Assembly (NCBI GenBank): GCA_037043455.1 | Contig: JAWPHD010000226.1 | Location: forward strand, 124,001-188,000 | Reading direction: 5' to 3' | DNA from: Cyrtodaria siliqua | Taxonomy: Eukaryota > Mollusca > Bivalvia > Adapedonta > Hiatellidae | DNA length: 64,000 bases | Shown: positions 11,368 to 24,426 of the stretch, piece after piece | How the letters are laid out: every line of letters begins with the position of its first letter | Position numbering within the stretch: position 1 is the first letter of the stretch | Position numbers and translations under genes: made by a program | Notes under the pieces: model-generated | Told to the model about the DNA's origin: nothing | Databases searched by the model: none | What the model saw: the letters and a program-made list of their open reading frames with translations, nothing else

Positions 11368-12647
11368 AACAAGAGGTCAATGACCATGAAGCTCTACTGA
11401 TTGATTTTGATTTCAGGAAGTAGTCGCTACAGACTTGTTTTTTGAAAATCTATTTTTAACCGTGGCGGCCATCTTGAATTTCCGGCCGACCTGAAATGTT
11501 GCTAGGATCAATTAGACATTAAGAGCAACATTCCTGTGAAGTTTCATGAAAATCCGTCAAGTAGTTTCAGAGGAGTAGTCGCTACAAGTTTTCATTATAT
11601 AACTCTATGTAAACAAAGATGGCCGCTGGTAGCCATGTTTAACGTCAAATCAAAACAATTTTCGACAAGGACCAACATCATGTCATACTGATCATTTTAG
11701 AAAAAGTCCCATATCAATATCTCTTATAGTTTTGAAGAAGTAGTCGCTACAAACTTATTTATTTTAAATCTATTTTTAGCTGTGGCGGCCATCTTGAATT
11801 TCCGGCCGACCTGAAATTTTTCTAGGATCAACTAGACATCAAGATCAACATTCCTGTGAAGTTTCATGAACATCCGTCAGGTAGTTTCAGAGGAGTAGTC
11901 GCTACAAGTTTTTACTATATAACTCTGTGTAACCAAAGATGGCCACTGGCAGCCATGTTTAACGTCGAATCAAAATAATTTTCCACAAGGATCAACATCA
12001 TGTCATGCTGATCATTTTAGAAAAAGTCCCATATCAATATCACTTATAGTTTTCAAGAAGTAGTCGCTAAAAACTTGTATTTTGAAAATCTATTTTTAGC
12101 CATGGCGGCCATCTTGAATTTCCGGCCGACCTGAAATTTTGCTAGGATCAATTAGACATAAAGAGCAACATTCCTGTAAAGTTTCATGAAAATCCGCCAA
12201 GTAGTTTCAGAGGAGTAGTCGCTACAAGTTTTTACTATATAACTCTATGTAAACAAAGATGGCCGCTGGCAGCCACGTTTACGTCGAATCAAAACGATTT
12301 TTGATAAGGACCAACATCATGTCATGCTGATCATTTTAGAAAAAGTCCCATATCAATATCACTTATAGTTTTCAAGAAGTAGTCGCTACAAACTTGTATT
12401 TTGAAAATCTATTTTTAGCTTTGGCGGCCATCTTGGATTTCACATCAACATGAATTTTTGCTAGGATCAACTAGACTTCATGGGCAACATTTCTGTAAAG
12501 TTTTATGAATATCCATCCAGTAGTTTCAGAGGAGTAGTCGCTACAAATAAAAGTTAACGGACAGACGGACGGACAGACGGACGGACGACGGACGCCGCAC
12601 CACGGCATAAGCTCTGCTGATCTCTGATCAGTAGAGCTAAAAAAAAA
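11368..12647 (+). mobile_element. Modular element, core type 3 (310-bp units)
   Basis: Left end AACAAGAGGTCAATGACCAT then 'gctctactgat'; right end with (GGACAGAC)n/(ACGG)n at about 12557-12590 and 'cataagctctgctgatctctgatcagtagagctaaaaa'. Four units of about 310 bp carry 'gtagtcgctacaa', 'atggccgctggcagccatgtt', 'gtcatgctgatcattttag', 'ggcggccatcttgaatttcc' and 'gcaacattcctgtgaagttt'. The right-end hairpin (AGCTCTGCTGATC..GATCAGTAGAGCT) and the left end's GAGGTCAATGACC hairpin differ in sequence from those of the core 2 elements but have the same form. No ORF of note. Confidence 0.8.
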
Positions 12648-13010
12648 GATATAAAAATCGGACAGGGAAAGTAGCATTCAATGACGACAGTCAACCACAA
12701 AACACAAAAACAAACACGCAAACAGACAAACGAGAAGGCAAAAGTAATAATAACAAATGCAAACGACATCACAAACACAAAAGGGTTGACAATAGGGCTT
12801 CCGCCTTGGAACGGTCCACGTGTTGCAAGAAATCTAGTAAAATCAACCAATGAACTGCTATTTCTTTATTGCAACATTCCTTTTGACATCATTGATGCTA
12901 ACAACACAATCTGAACATTAGTTATGCTTTTGAGAATATAAAGTTTTCGTTTCACCTTATTGTTTCATACCTTGCAAACATGTGTTATTAAACTTACGTT
13001 ACCGTAATCT
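12648..13010. repeat. Unclassified dispersed repeat, first copy
   Basis: About 12655-12850 ('gacagtcaaccac..', 'cgccttggaacggtcc') resembles 13860-14040 ('gccaccttggaacggtc' and the 'aaacaaacaataataacaaagatg' tract). Two diverged copies of an unknown repeat, both A-rich on the plus strand. The short frames here are not coding. Confidence 0.4.
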
Positions 13011-13079
13011 GCTTTACCTTGTTAAAGGAAGGTTTTGACTTAAGAAATTAGGAACATTGAAGATTGTATAACCAACAAG

Positions 13080-13640
13080 AAATGTCACAGTAAGTGACAA
13101 ATGCCCCCGAAGTGACCTGTAAGTGTGACCTTGACCTTGGAGCAATATGAAACCAACAGATATATTTAAAAATAATTTAAAAACAAGAAAAGTGTGACCT
13201 TGACCTTGGAGCAATTACGAAACCAACAGATATATTTAAAAATAATTAAAAAAAATACAAAAAAAAAAAAAAAAAAAAAAAATATTAAAAAAAAAAATTA
13301 AAAAAAAAACAATTTTTTTTTAATTTTTACGACGTCTTGTTGTGGTGAGCAATTGTGCGAAGTTATTTGAAAATCCGTCGATTATTGTCAGAGTTATGAA
13401 GCGGATATGAGTGTATAGACGAACGGACTTTGACCTTTGACATCTAAGTGTGACCTTGACTTTGGAGCCACGGACCTGGTTTTTGTGCGCGACACGTCGT
13501 CGTGTTGTGGTGAGCAACTGTGCGAAGTTATTTGAAAATCCGTCCATTATTGTCAGAGTTATGAAGCGGACACGAGTGTACAGACTAACGGACAGACAGT
13601 GCGATTACTATATGCCACCCTTCGGGGGAATACAAATTAT
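13080..13640 (+). mobile_element. Repeat element with TGACCTTGACC core and GCCACCC..TTCG end
   Basis: Repeated phrases are 'aagtgtgaccttgaccttggagc' (13119, 13188, 13445) and 'gtgcgaagttatttgaaaatccgtc' (13356, 13522). The right end reads 'acggacagac' then 'tatatgccacccttcggggg'. An A-rich low-complexity stretch fills 13245-13325. The same right-end architecture occurs at 43312-43622. Confidence 0.6.
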
Positions 13641-14650
13641 TCCAAACCTTATAGATATTCAAACCACGAACTTTCTATTTTCCGTGTGTTACCAAAGATC
13701 AAGTTGTATTCTTTAGAATCATTGATGGTAACAACAAAGTTTAAACTGACATGAAATTATGGCAATGCTAATATGTTTACCTCATGTACGTTACAAATAA
13801 AAGTAGATATAAACGTCGAAATGTAGTATTCAAGAACTAAGGTCAGCCAGAAACTCGCATAGAAACAAACAATAATAACAAAGATGAAAAAAGGCAAGAT
13901 ATGACATCATAAACATAACATGGTTGCCAACAGCAACCACCTTGGAACGGTCAGTGGTATTCTCTAACAAACAAGGCAGAAATATGAGTATAACACAGAA
14001 GCCAGAGCGACAAGAGAACAAACCATTACGGGTACGACAAGACAAAATTTAAGACAAGCTTCAAATGCCACCGTCATTTAAGGATTTCTCTAGAAGAAAG
14101 TTTACATCATCTTATTTTAGATATCTGCTATCAAATACAAATATGGATGTGTATGCGCATGTCCCTTTATATAGGCATACATTGAACGAAATGAAGTCTG
14201 CATATAATTTACACTACTCCTTCGTATTTATTTAAATTACCATATTCAAAAAAGATAGTGAATTGTCAAAGAAAGATATCAAATTATATACAATTATATA
14301 CTGTATTCGTCTTTTGTTTTCTTCTTACTATATCGCCTATGTAGTTTTCCTTATTACACCTTTGTAATCCTCCTTTAAGTTATTGTCTAATTTGTATTCA
14401 TCCTTGCTTGTATCAGGGAGTATATACTTACTCCCTGCTTGTATCCTGCATTCTTCAACTTTCTCTTTTTGGTTATATGACAACTAATGCATAAAATACA
14501 CGTCTACGAACGGCGAGACGATTTTTGATATGCGCCGTCCTTCGACGGGGAGCATCTACAAATATCCTTATGTAAAAACGCACCCCAGACATCAAATAAA
14601 TGAGTACTAGACTGGAAAAACACAATCTAATGAGCCTAAAAAACCAACGG
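13641..14650. other. Intergenic with a second copy of the 12.65-kb repeat
   Basis: 13800-14045 holds the related copy mentioned above. Beyond it lies AT-rich sequence, and 'cagggagtatatacttactccctg' at about 14415-14440 forms a small hairpin. No gene recognised. Confidence 0.45.
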
Positions 14651-15563
14651 TTTAATAATGGCTTCGACAACAGACAGATAGATAAATTACAGAGAACTAC
14701 TGACAATTTTTGTGACTGGTCAAAAACTTGGGACCTAGAATTTAATTCAAAAAAAATGTAAAAGAATGCATATTGGCAAATCAATGGCTACTGATAACTA
14801 TTTTATGAAAGACAGGGAAAATCGTACGGACTTGATTATAAATTTTTCAGAGCAGAAGGATCTGGGGGTGATAATTGACAGTAATCTCACCTTCAACACT
14901 CATATAACCTCCAAAATAGCCTTAGCGAATAGAAATCTAGGAATAATTATGAGAACCTTTACGTATCTAGACAAAAATATATTTTTGACACTATTCAAAC
15001 CTTTAGTAAGACCCCATTTAGAATATGCCAGTACAGTTTGGTCCCCATACTTAAAAAAGCACCAAATCGCTATGGAAAATGTTCAGCGTAGGGCAACAAA
15101 AATGTTATCGTCTTTAAACAACCTAGAATATAATGAAAGGCTAAGATCCTTAGGTATTCCTACACTTCAATACCGGAGGTTACGCACAGACATGCTGCAG
15201 GTCTTTATGATCCTTAGAGGATTCGATATATCATCAATCCAAAACTTTCTCCCTTTAGCAACATATACTAGAACGAGAGGGAATACCCTAAAACTTTTCA
15301 AAAAACAAGCCAAAACAGAACGCAGAAAAAAATCCTTTAGCATTAGGTTAGTGGAAGTCTGGAATTCCCTACTAGAAAGTGTTGTCCAAGCACCGAGTGT
15401 GAATGCCTTTAAGAGCAGACTAAACAAACATTGGCATAATAATCAAATACAATTTGATGCTAGTTGTTTCCCTAGCCTGCGCAGTAGACACTCCCGACCG
15501 ATAAACCACCAAAGAGATGGGCCTCCAGAAGCCACAGGCTTACCATTGGCCTCGGAACAGTAA
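14651..15563 (+). pseudogene. CR1/Jockey-group LINE, reverse transcriptase C-terminal part, 5'-truncated
   Basis: The open frame 14766-15563 (265 residues) reads DLGVIIDSNLTFNTHI, LFKPLVRPHLEYASTVWSPY, ENVQRRATKML, LRSLGIPTLQYRRLRTDM, SFSIRLVEVWNSL and VNAFKSRLNKHW. This is the thumb/C-terminal region of non-LTR retrotransposon reverse transcriptases. The frame continues upstream as FNNGFDNRQ..WDLEFNSKKCKRM once one extra A is discounted in the A-run at about 14750-14757, so a homopolymer indel separates the two parts. The catalytic domain (YADD-type box) is missing: a 5'-truncated, dead insertion as typical of LINEs. It stops at TAA 15561. Confidence 0.88.
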
Positions 15564-16001
15564 GTTACAGTAAGTAACAGTATGAACATTTATATGACAA
15601 CAGGTCCCGACCCTTTCCTACTATTACCTATGCTTCGTTTCAAGTTTTCCTTACTATCAGCTTTGCCTGAGTCCTCCTTTGTATTCAGTATATCTTTACT
15701 AACTACATGACAGCATACCCAGTATGATGTATTATTGAAGTGCAGTTGGTACTAGCTTTTTAACAACAGACCCAGGCAGATATAATATACAATACTTGGC
15801 TAGTATGACACAGACTCGGTATGGTCTAACGCTGTAGACATTTATACCATACGCATAGCACCTGACCGGGTCTGTTGTGATTTTTCGTTCCCATTTCACA
15901 ATCGTCCCGAGCTTTAGTAATCACCCGTGCGAAATACCCATAATCGTGAGAATTACTCTGTTTACATTGGAAACAGCTCAATGCTGCTTTTTTAGACATT
16001 G
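15564..16001. other. LINE 3' tail and upstream flank of LRRC61
   Basis: The first 200 bases are probably the LINE 3' untranslated tail. The rest would be the promoter or 5' UTR of LRRC61 if the tentative first exon is right. No TATA box or CpG-rich block stands out. Confidence 0.4.
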
Positions 16002-16017
16002 ATGATGATGTCAGACG
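16002..16017 (+). CDS. LRRC61: LRRC61 exon 1 (tentative, start codon)
   Basis: ATG ATG ATG TCA GAC G followed by the donor GTAAAC. An in-frame TAG three codons upstream defines the first ATG. The single trailing G joins AT of the next exon to make GAT, giving MMMSDDIITKGI. Phase and splice site fit, but the exon is so short that an alternative first exon cannot be excluded. Confidence 0.45.
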
Positions 16018-19000
16018 GTAAACATTTAATTTCGACCAAATTTAATTCACACTAAATATGAAAATACATTTCAAATGCCACCTAAATGATTTCTACATCT
16101 ATGGATAAGTGGAGGAAAGTGTGAGATCAACTCAGGAATGTAGCAGGAGTGGTATGTTATTCGGATAGTACTATTACTCGGACGGTAATGTAATTCGGAT
16201 ACATCAACTATTGTAACGTTATACTATCTATCTGTTTATACTACTACAGCCTCTTTGTAGTATATATGAGCAGCCACGTTTCTTAGGAAGTTTGACGGGC
16301 GTGAATCAGATTTGGAAAGCTGATTACACACACAAAAGTTCAGCAAGATCTTTAACTTGCACAGGATTTACATCCCCTCCGAAGTATGGCATACAATTAC
16401 AGTACTATGCCCGAGCTTGCCTGAGTAAAATGCTATCGAAAAAACTGGTATGCGACCCCATCGGGAATCGAACCAGTGCTCTCTGGAATGAGGACTATAC
16501 AGTAGGGTTTAATGTGAGTTAAATATTATGCACCTCTTCGTTAGATTTCACAATCGGTCCAAACACTTTATATAATGGCCTGAGGTCAGTGGGCTCCCTG
16601 ACATGTGATTTGTAAAATTCAGCTTCAATAGAAACCGCTTGAGATCACTCGTCGCCAGTTGTTAACCTTTATGTATTTTTCCAGATATCATCACAAAGGG
16701 TATTTTAAAAAGTAGAAGTGGAGAGTTTGATTTGGAAAGCATTCATTCAATAGCCCTAAAGAATTTAGGTACGTGTCTTTTTAGTATTTAATAACAAAAA
16801 CATAACGACCCTTGTGTTTTAATTAAACTTGTTTGAAGGTACAATGCTGTTTTAGTGTAAGTTAAATGATACAAATTGTACATGTATTCTTATATAACAC
16901 ATAATACGGCATCTTATAGTAATGATTATACTGAGGTTTATTTTATTTTAGGAGAAAACATTATTCAATTTTAAATTATTTCGGATAACTAGTGGGACGC
17001 TGTGTATATAATATAAACCTCAGTTCATGTTAACGCTTTCAGAGTTGGTTTGATAAGAGACTAGAGATAGATGTATAATAAACGGCCCGGGTCCTGGTAA
17101 AAGGAATGTCTGTGTTAATGATAAAATTTTATTCAGACCTGGATTGTTTAGGAGAATATCTTGGTTTATGTTTACATTTTCAGACCATTCTGACTTGGTT
17201 TGTTTAAGGGAATTTGAGTGTCTAGGTTTATGTTTACCTTTTCAGACCTTTCAGACCTGGGTTGTTTAGGGGAATGTCTCGGTTTACAACATGCAGACTT
17301 GTCGTACAACAACTTCTCCAAGCTACACAGATTGGCAGGTCTCGAGAACTTACAATATCTTAACTTGTCAGCTAACAGAATATCCTCCTTAGGTAAGTGT
17401 GAAAATCTCGCACGTATATCGCTCTTTAACAATTTACTGAAAAGTCAAAATATGTGCTTACTAGCGCATTGAGTTAAATGTTGAATGGCTCATCAACACC
17501 TTGTTAGCTTTTATTATTATACCCAGGGTTTTTTTTTTGGCTGTTTTTATAGCCGAAATTCGGTCATATTCCCAATGCCAAAACATATCTTTTTTTCCCA
17601 ATTAAGAGAAAAAAATTCCCAATTTTTAAAAAAAGTGTGCCAATCCAATGACTGGGGTTCAAAAGCTTAAATAAATGCTTCTGTTTATCTTGGTGTACAA
17701 AAACAGTATTAAAGATATAATTATGAAAGGAATGCTTTACCTTATATTTTTACGAATTTTATTAAAAATCGCGCTAAAATTCCCAATTTTATGTAAAATC
17801 GCGCTAAAATTCCCAATTCCAGGGGTACGGGTCATGTTGCCAAAATCATGAAAAAAAGCCCGGATACCTCACTGTAAACACTCCATGTAAAATCCCCATA
17901 CGCTGCCGAGTTGATATTTCGCGCTATGACCCTCAACACGTCATAGCAGGTGATAGCGCAAAATATCATCCCGCTAGCTTTTTAAAAAGCTCAGTTCTAA
18001 ATAGATTTTTTCAACAACAGCAATTTTTTCTAAATATGTTCAAAAAGACCTGTCTTATTAATGTGATTTCCCATAGGAGTATTTGTTCGGTATATTAAAA
18101 TAAATATCACATCCTCTTGAGGGTGCCAGTGGATATTATCAACTCTCAAAATGATAGTCACCTCGGTCGACATTACATTCTCGGGTTGATAATATCCAAT
18201 GGCACCCTCAAGATGATGTATTATTTACATAAGAGCCGTCCCAGAGAGAGAAGAAGGATACATAGGAATCAGGGAACTTGCCCTACTCTTATTATCGAAT
18301 AGATTCCATGGTTCTTTAATTAGCTTGGAGGATAAACTCTGATACACAAGACCACTTGGTTAACATACCCATCCGACTGATGAGGCTAAAGGTAAAGTGT
18401 CTTGCCCAACCTGTGAGGCTTTAACCCGGGTCCTCCGGTTTCAAGTCCAGCACGCTATCTACCCTGATAAATACAACTTGCATAAATGATACAGGGTATG
18501 ATATAAATATTCTCAAGTCCCTATCCCACCATCAACAGGCACATTTTACAACAGATGTTTCTTAACCTACTGACAACGAGGTATATATATATATAACTTA
18601 CATATTTTGAGAATCCAAACTATAGAAAGACACATTATAAATGGCTTTAACCAGCCAGTCCAAAACTGGAGCGTCGAATTAACAGTTACCAACTCATAAT
18701 TCATTTTCTGCATATTCAGTCACAAATATTTTAAGAACCGTGCTTTTAATTGGCACATATACAATCTGAACACCTGGATAGAGTTTTGATAAACGGTTTT
18801 GTAGTGCAATTTTACCATTATTTGGCGGGTAAGTTTCTTTAATACTAGTATACGTTTTAATTAATATGTTCAACACTTATATGCATAAAACTCATTCATG
18901 AAAACCCAGCTAAAAGGTTTTTTAAACAAATCTACTTCAGGAATTATCAGATGAATAAACTTTTGTTCAACAGATTTTATATAAACTGCAAGAATTCATG

Positions 19001-22000
19001 TAAATGTAACTTTGAAAAATGTAACGAAATTGAGCTTTGTTTTTCAGAGGGTCTTCAATCTTTGAATAACTTGGAGAAGTTGAATGTAGCTGGAAATTTG
19101 ATTGGAGGGTAAATATCATGTGACGATATTTTGTTTTGTATCAATTGGAGATTCACCTCATACAAATAACGTGATTTATTATATAACCTATAAATAGACG
19201 CGTTTTCATTGGCTAAAAAGTAATTTTTTAGAAAAAATATCTAGCGATATTGACCTGTTTTTTTCTGATATTGACCAGTTTTATAAATAGTAACAGGGGA
19301 AGACCGGGGAATCCCACGAGCCGCCCTATTAATATCATTCGCCTTTATCCGTACGCTATGATAAATTGAGGGTTATATAATAAAACAGTTATGGACTTTT
19401 CAGCTGTTATACATGATGTTGATATGTACCAAAAAATCATTATTGACCTCGGCTATCGCCTCGGTCAATAATGATTTTTTTGGTGCATATCACATCATGT
19501 ATAACAGCTGAAAAGTCCATAATTGTATAATATCAACCGATAGTGGTGTGGTGTTTTTGTCACGGCAATCTTGTTTGTAGCAACCTTTAATATTAGCTTG
19601 TTTTTAATCCAGTATCATTTTAACTTTAAACCTGTTTGCATATAATTAAATAGAATGTTCAGTTTTTCATTTTCTTCGTTAATATACCATATATTTTTAA
19701 TTATCACATAACTTAAGGTGTGGGAGTGGAATAACACCATTCCATATTTTCGATATACCACTAGTTATATAAGTATGCAAATGAGCCTAGTACGCTCTAT
19801 CAAAAAAAAATGATAATGACTACGATCCAATTCCCATGGTTTAAGTTTCGCGTGTTAAAGCGACAGGCAAAATGCAATAAAAGTCGATATGTGAGTTATG
19901 TGATATATAGAATATAACATACATTCTCATTCATTACTGAATTTATTAAACTCGTTAGCAAAATGTTATAATGCTCGGCAAGAGCCTCGCATTATATCAT
20001 TTTGCCAACTCGTTTAATAAATTCAATAATGAATGGGTACTCACGTAAGATCCTCTAAGTATAATATTGGTGCTAAATATATTCAGCAGTTATTGTTTCA
20101 GCCAAAGGATTTTCAACAATAACATTAGTAATTTTAACAATATGTACATAAATTACATATCACTGCAACTAGTATTTTTAGTGGTACAGGTAACTGAAAA
20201 AAGCCAGTAAATATTTTACAACCAAAGTGCTTTTTTGATGAGGCTTTTCCCACGAATTTCCTTGTTGTAGAAAATATAGAAATCTTGAATAACTTCAGTC
20301 ACAATAGTTTGCTATAAAAATGTTCAGGATGTCTTAATTTACATTTGTCCAACATATTAAAACTGTTTTTAGACACAAATGAAGAAGAAAATGTTAATTC
20401 TACAGTAATTTTGGACGCAGCAGTATTTTGCTTTGAAAATGCCCGATCAAAAACAACTTTTGACACATGATGGCCTGACAATTTAGTGACAATAGTAGTA
20501 GTCAATACAGTACTATGATAAATTGCAGCATAGATGTTCTACGCTGTTTGACTGGCCTGGAGAAACTGACCTCCCTCCGTCTCCTTGACAACACACGTGG
20601 CTTGTCAAACCCTGTGTGCATGAACAGCAGCTATATGACAGACGTCATTTCTATGTTCCCAAATCTCATAACACTAGATGGTAAGTATGGCATACGTTTT
20701 TTCTATGTTGAAATTTGGTTACAAGTTCACATTACTTTATCTATATATACTAAAAAGGGGATCCTTGTAAGCCACAAAACAAAAACAATAAAGAAATGTA
20801 ATTCAGTTTTATTGCATCTGTTCATGAGCGGTAATATAAGGTGCAACACCTCTCACACCCACAAGGATGCAAATACAAAAACAACTATCGTAATACTGGT
20901 CATGACTCAACATCATGTTAGTTATTTTGTATTTGGAGTTAATTATTAAAATGAGGGATTATGAATTTTCTTTCACTGAGAAATCCTGATCATTTGCCCA
21001 TGGATAGAAATGTAACAAGGCAAATGTCAGTAGTCCTAGCTGAGAGGATAAATGTCAAAACAATAGAACGAGTGGACGGGCTAGAAATAGACTGTAAAGA
21101 ATGTGTAATTTTAACGTCTATTCTGACAGGTGAGAGGATAAAGGGGCGTGGCAGTGAAGTGTTCAAACTGTTCAAGGAGATTGATGAAGCTATAGCAGGT
21201 AGTCAAATTGATATATAGCCATACCATAGCAGGTATTCTCATCTATATATAGCCATACCATAGCAGGTATTCTCATCTATATATAGCCATACCATAGCAG
21301 GTATTCTCATCTATATAAAGCCATACCATAGCAGGTATTCTCATCTATATATAGCCATACCATAGCAGGTATTCCCATCTATAATATAGCCATACCATAG
21401 CAGGTATTGCCATCTATATATTGCCATACCATAGCAGGTATTTCCATCTATATGTAGCCATACCATAGCAGGTATTGCCATCTATATATTGTCATACCAT
21501 AGAAGGTATTCCATTCTATATATAGCCATTCCATAGAAGGTATTCCCATCTATATATAGCCATACCATAGCAAGTATTGCATCTATATATTGCCATACCA
21601 TAGCAGGTATTATAGCAGGTATTGCCATCTATATATAGCTATACCATAGCAGATATTCCCATCTATATATTATCGTAGCAGGTATTCATATGTGTATATA
21701 GTCGTACCGTAGCAGGTATTTTCATCTGTATATACTGAAAGGAAAAAGAACCACACCATGGGCATTTCCGCTATATATTGTATGTACAATATGCTGCTGT
21801 TAATCGAATGGTACATGGCTATGTAAGATCTTTCCTTTTAGAAAAATACTAAAACAACACGTAACATAGCAAATAGTATTCCTGCAAAGTTTCATTATTG
21901 ACATAGTACGCGTTTGGCGCAAACTTAGGATGCAAAGTGTTGCAAACTCTTTACGTTAAATACAGTACTGAACTGGCTCTATTTTTCAAAGAAGAACTTC

Positions 22001-24394
22001 AACGTTTATGAATTTCTTGTTACAATGTGTACTGTGATTAAAACGTCCTTTAACTAACTGCAGCTTTTTTTTTACAAAACATCTTGGGATTTCCTTGAAA
22101 TGTATATTGAATTAAGTGTGCAGAATATACAATATATAGCGGAAATTCCCATGTTGCGTTTCTTTTTCCTTTCAGTATATATAGCCGTACCATAGCAGGT
22201 ATTCACATCAATATATAGCCACACCATAGCAGGTATTCACATCTGTATATAGCTGTATCACAGCAGGTATTCACATCTATATTTAGCCACACCATAGCAG
22301 GTATTTGCACCTATATATAGCCATACCGTAGCAGGTATTCTCATCTATATATAGCCACACCATAGCAGGTATTCCCATCTGTATATAGCCATACCATAGC
22401 AGGTATTCCCATCTGTATATAGCCATACCATAGCAGGTATTCACATCTATATATAGCCATACCATAGTAGGTATTCTCATCTGTATATAGCCACACCATA
22501 GCAGATATTCCTATCTGTATATAGCCATACCATAGCAGGTATTCCCATCTTTATATAGTCCTACCATAGCAGGTATTCCCATCTGAATATAGCCATTCCG
22601 TAGCAGGTATTCCCATCTGTATATAGCCACACCATAGCAGGTATTCCCATCTGCATATAGCCATACCATAGCAGGTATAGCCACACAAAAGCAGGTATTC
22701 CCATCTGCATATAGCCATACCATAGCAGGTATTCCCATCTATATGTATTCATACCGTAGCAGGTATTCCCATCTGCATATAGCCATACCATAGCAGGTAT
22801 TCCTATCTATATATAGCCACACCATAGCAGGTATTCACATCTATATATAGCCACACCATAGCAGGAATTCACATCTGTATATAGCCATACCATAGCAGGT
22901 ATTCCTGTCTGTATATAGCCATACCATAGCAGGTATTTCCATCTGTATATAGCCATAATGGAGCAGGTATTCCCATCTATATATAAGCCACACCATAGAA
23001 GGTATTCTCATCTATATATAGCCACACCATAGCAGGTATTCTCATCTATATATAGCCACACTATATCAGGTATCCTCACTTGTATATAGCCACACCATAG
23101 CAGGCATTCTCATCTATATATAGCCATACCATAGTAGGTATTCCCATCTGTATATAGCCATACCATATCAGGTATTCCCATCTTTATATATAGTCATATC
23201 ATAGCAGGTGTACACATCTATATATAGCCACACCATAGCAGGAATTCACATCTTTATATAGCCACACCATAGCAGGTATTCCCATCTGTATATAGCCATA
23301 CCATAGCAGGTATTCCCATCTGTATATAGCCATACCGTAGCAGATATTCACATCTATATATAGCCACACCATAGCAGGTATTCCCATCTGTATATAGCCA
23401 CACAGTAGCAGCCATTCCATCTATATACAGCCACACCATAGCAGGTATTCAAATAATTATATTATGTTTATAGCCACACAATAGCAGGTATTCCCATCTG
23501 TATATAGTCACACAGTAGCAGCCATTCCCATCTATATATAGCCATACCATAGCAGGTATTCACATATGTATATAGCCACACCTTAGCAGGTATTCCCATC
23601 TGTATATAGTCACGTAGTAACAGGTATTACCATCTATATATAGCCACACCATAGCAGATATTCCTATCTGTAAATATTCACACAGTAGCAGGTATTCCCA
23701 TCTATATATATAGCCACACCATAGCAGGTATTCACATATATATATATATATATATAGCTACACCTTAGCAGGTATTCACATATATATATATAGCCACACC
23801 ATAGCAGGTTTTCCCATCTGTATATAGCCACACCTTACAGGAATTCACATGTATATATATATAGCCACACCATAGCAGGTATTCCCATCTGTATATAGCC
23901 ATGCAGTAGCAGGTATTCCCATCTATATATAGCCACACCATAGCAGGTATTCACATATTTATATATCCACACCATAGCAGGTATTCCCATCTGTATATAG
24001 TCACACAGTAGCAGGTATTATCATCTATATATAGCCACACCATAGCAGGTATTCCCATCTGTATATGGCCACACCCTAGCAGGTAATTACATATGTATAT
24101 AGCCACACCATAGCAGGTATTCTCATATGTATATAGCCACAACATAGCAGGTATTCCCATCTGTATATGGCCACACAGAAGCAGGTATTCTCATCTATAT
24201 ATAGCCACACCATAGCAGGTATTCACATCTATATATAGCCACACAATAGCAGTCATTCACATCTGTATATAGCCACACCTTAGCAGGAATTCACATGTAT
24301 ATATATAGCCACTCCATAGCAGTATTCCCATCTGTATATAGCCACACAGTAGCAATTATTCACATCTATATATAGCCACACCATAGCAGGTATT

Positions 24395-24426
<32 letters not shown>

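Larger units (their letters stand above)
17393..19047 (+). other. LRRC61 intron 3 with nested repeats
   Basis: Holds an unclassified repeat (about 17520-17880, 'ttcccaatt' repeated), a partial inverted repeat around 17917-17990 ('gatatttcgcgctatgac' / 'gatagcgcaaaatatcat'), a foldback at 18104-18219, and a reverse SINE. No exon recognised. Confidence 0.6.

Noticed and set aside
15167..15427. Minus-strand 86-codon frame
   Set aside because: Antisense shadow of the LINE reverse transcriptase fragment.
16292..16522. 76-codon frame ending at a GTGAGT donor as LRRC61 first exon
   Set aside because: The phase would not give the expected N-terminus, the peptide has no resemblance to LRRC61, and the codon context looks repeat-like.
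20961..21218. Single-exon 85-codon gene starting MNFLSLRNPDHLPMDR
   Set aside because: Its last third is LRRC61 exon 6; the upstream part is intronic and ends in a good acceptor (ttctgacag).
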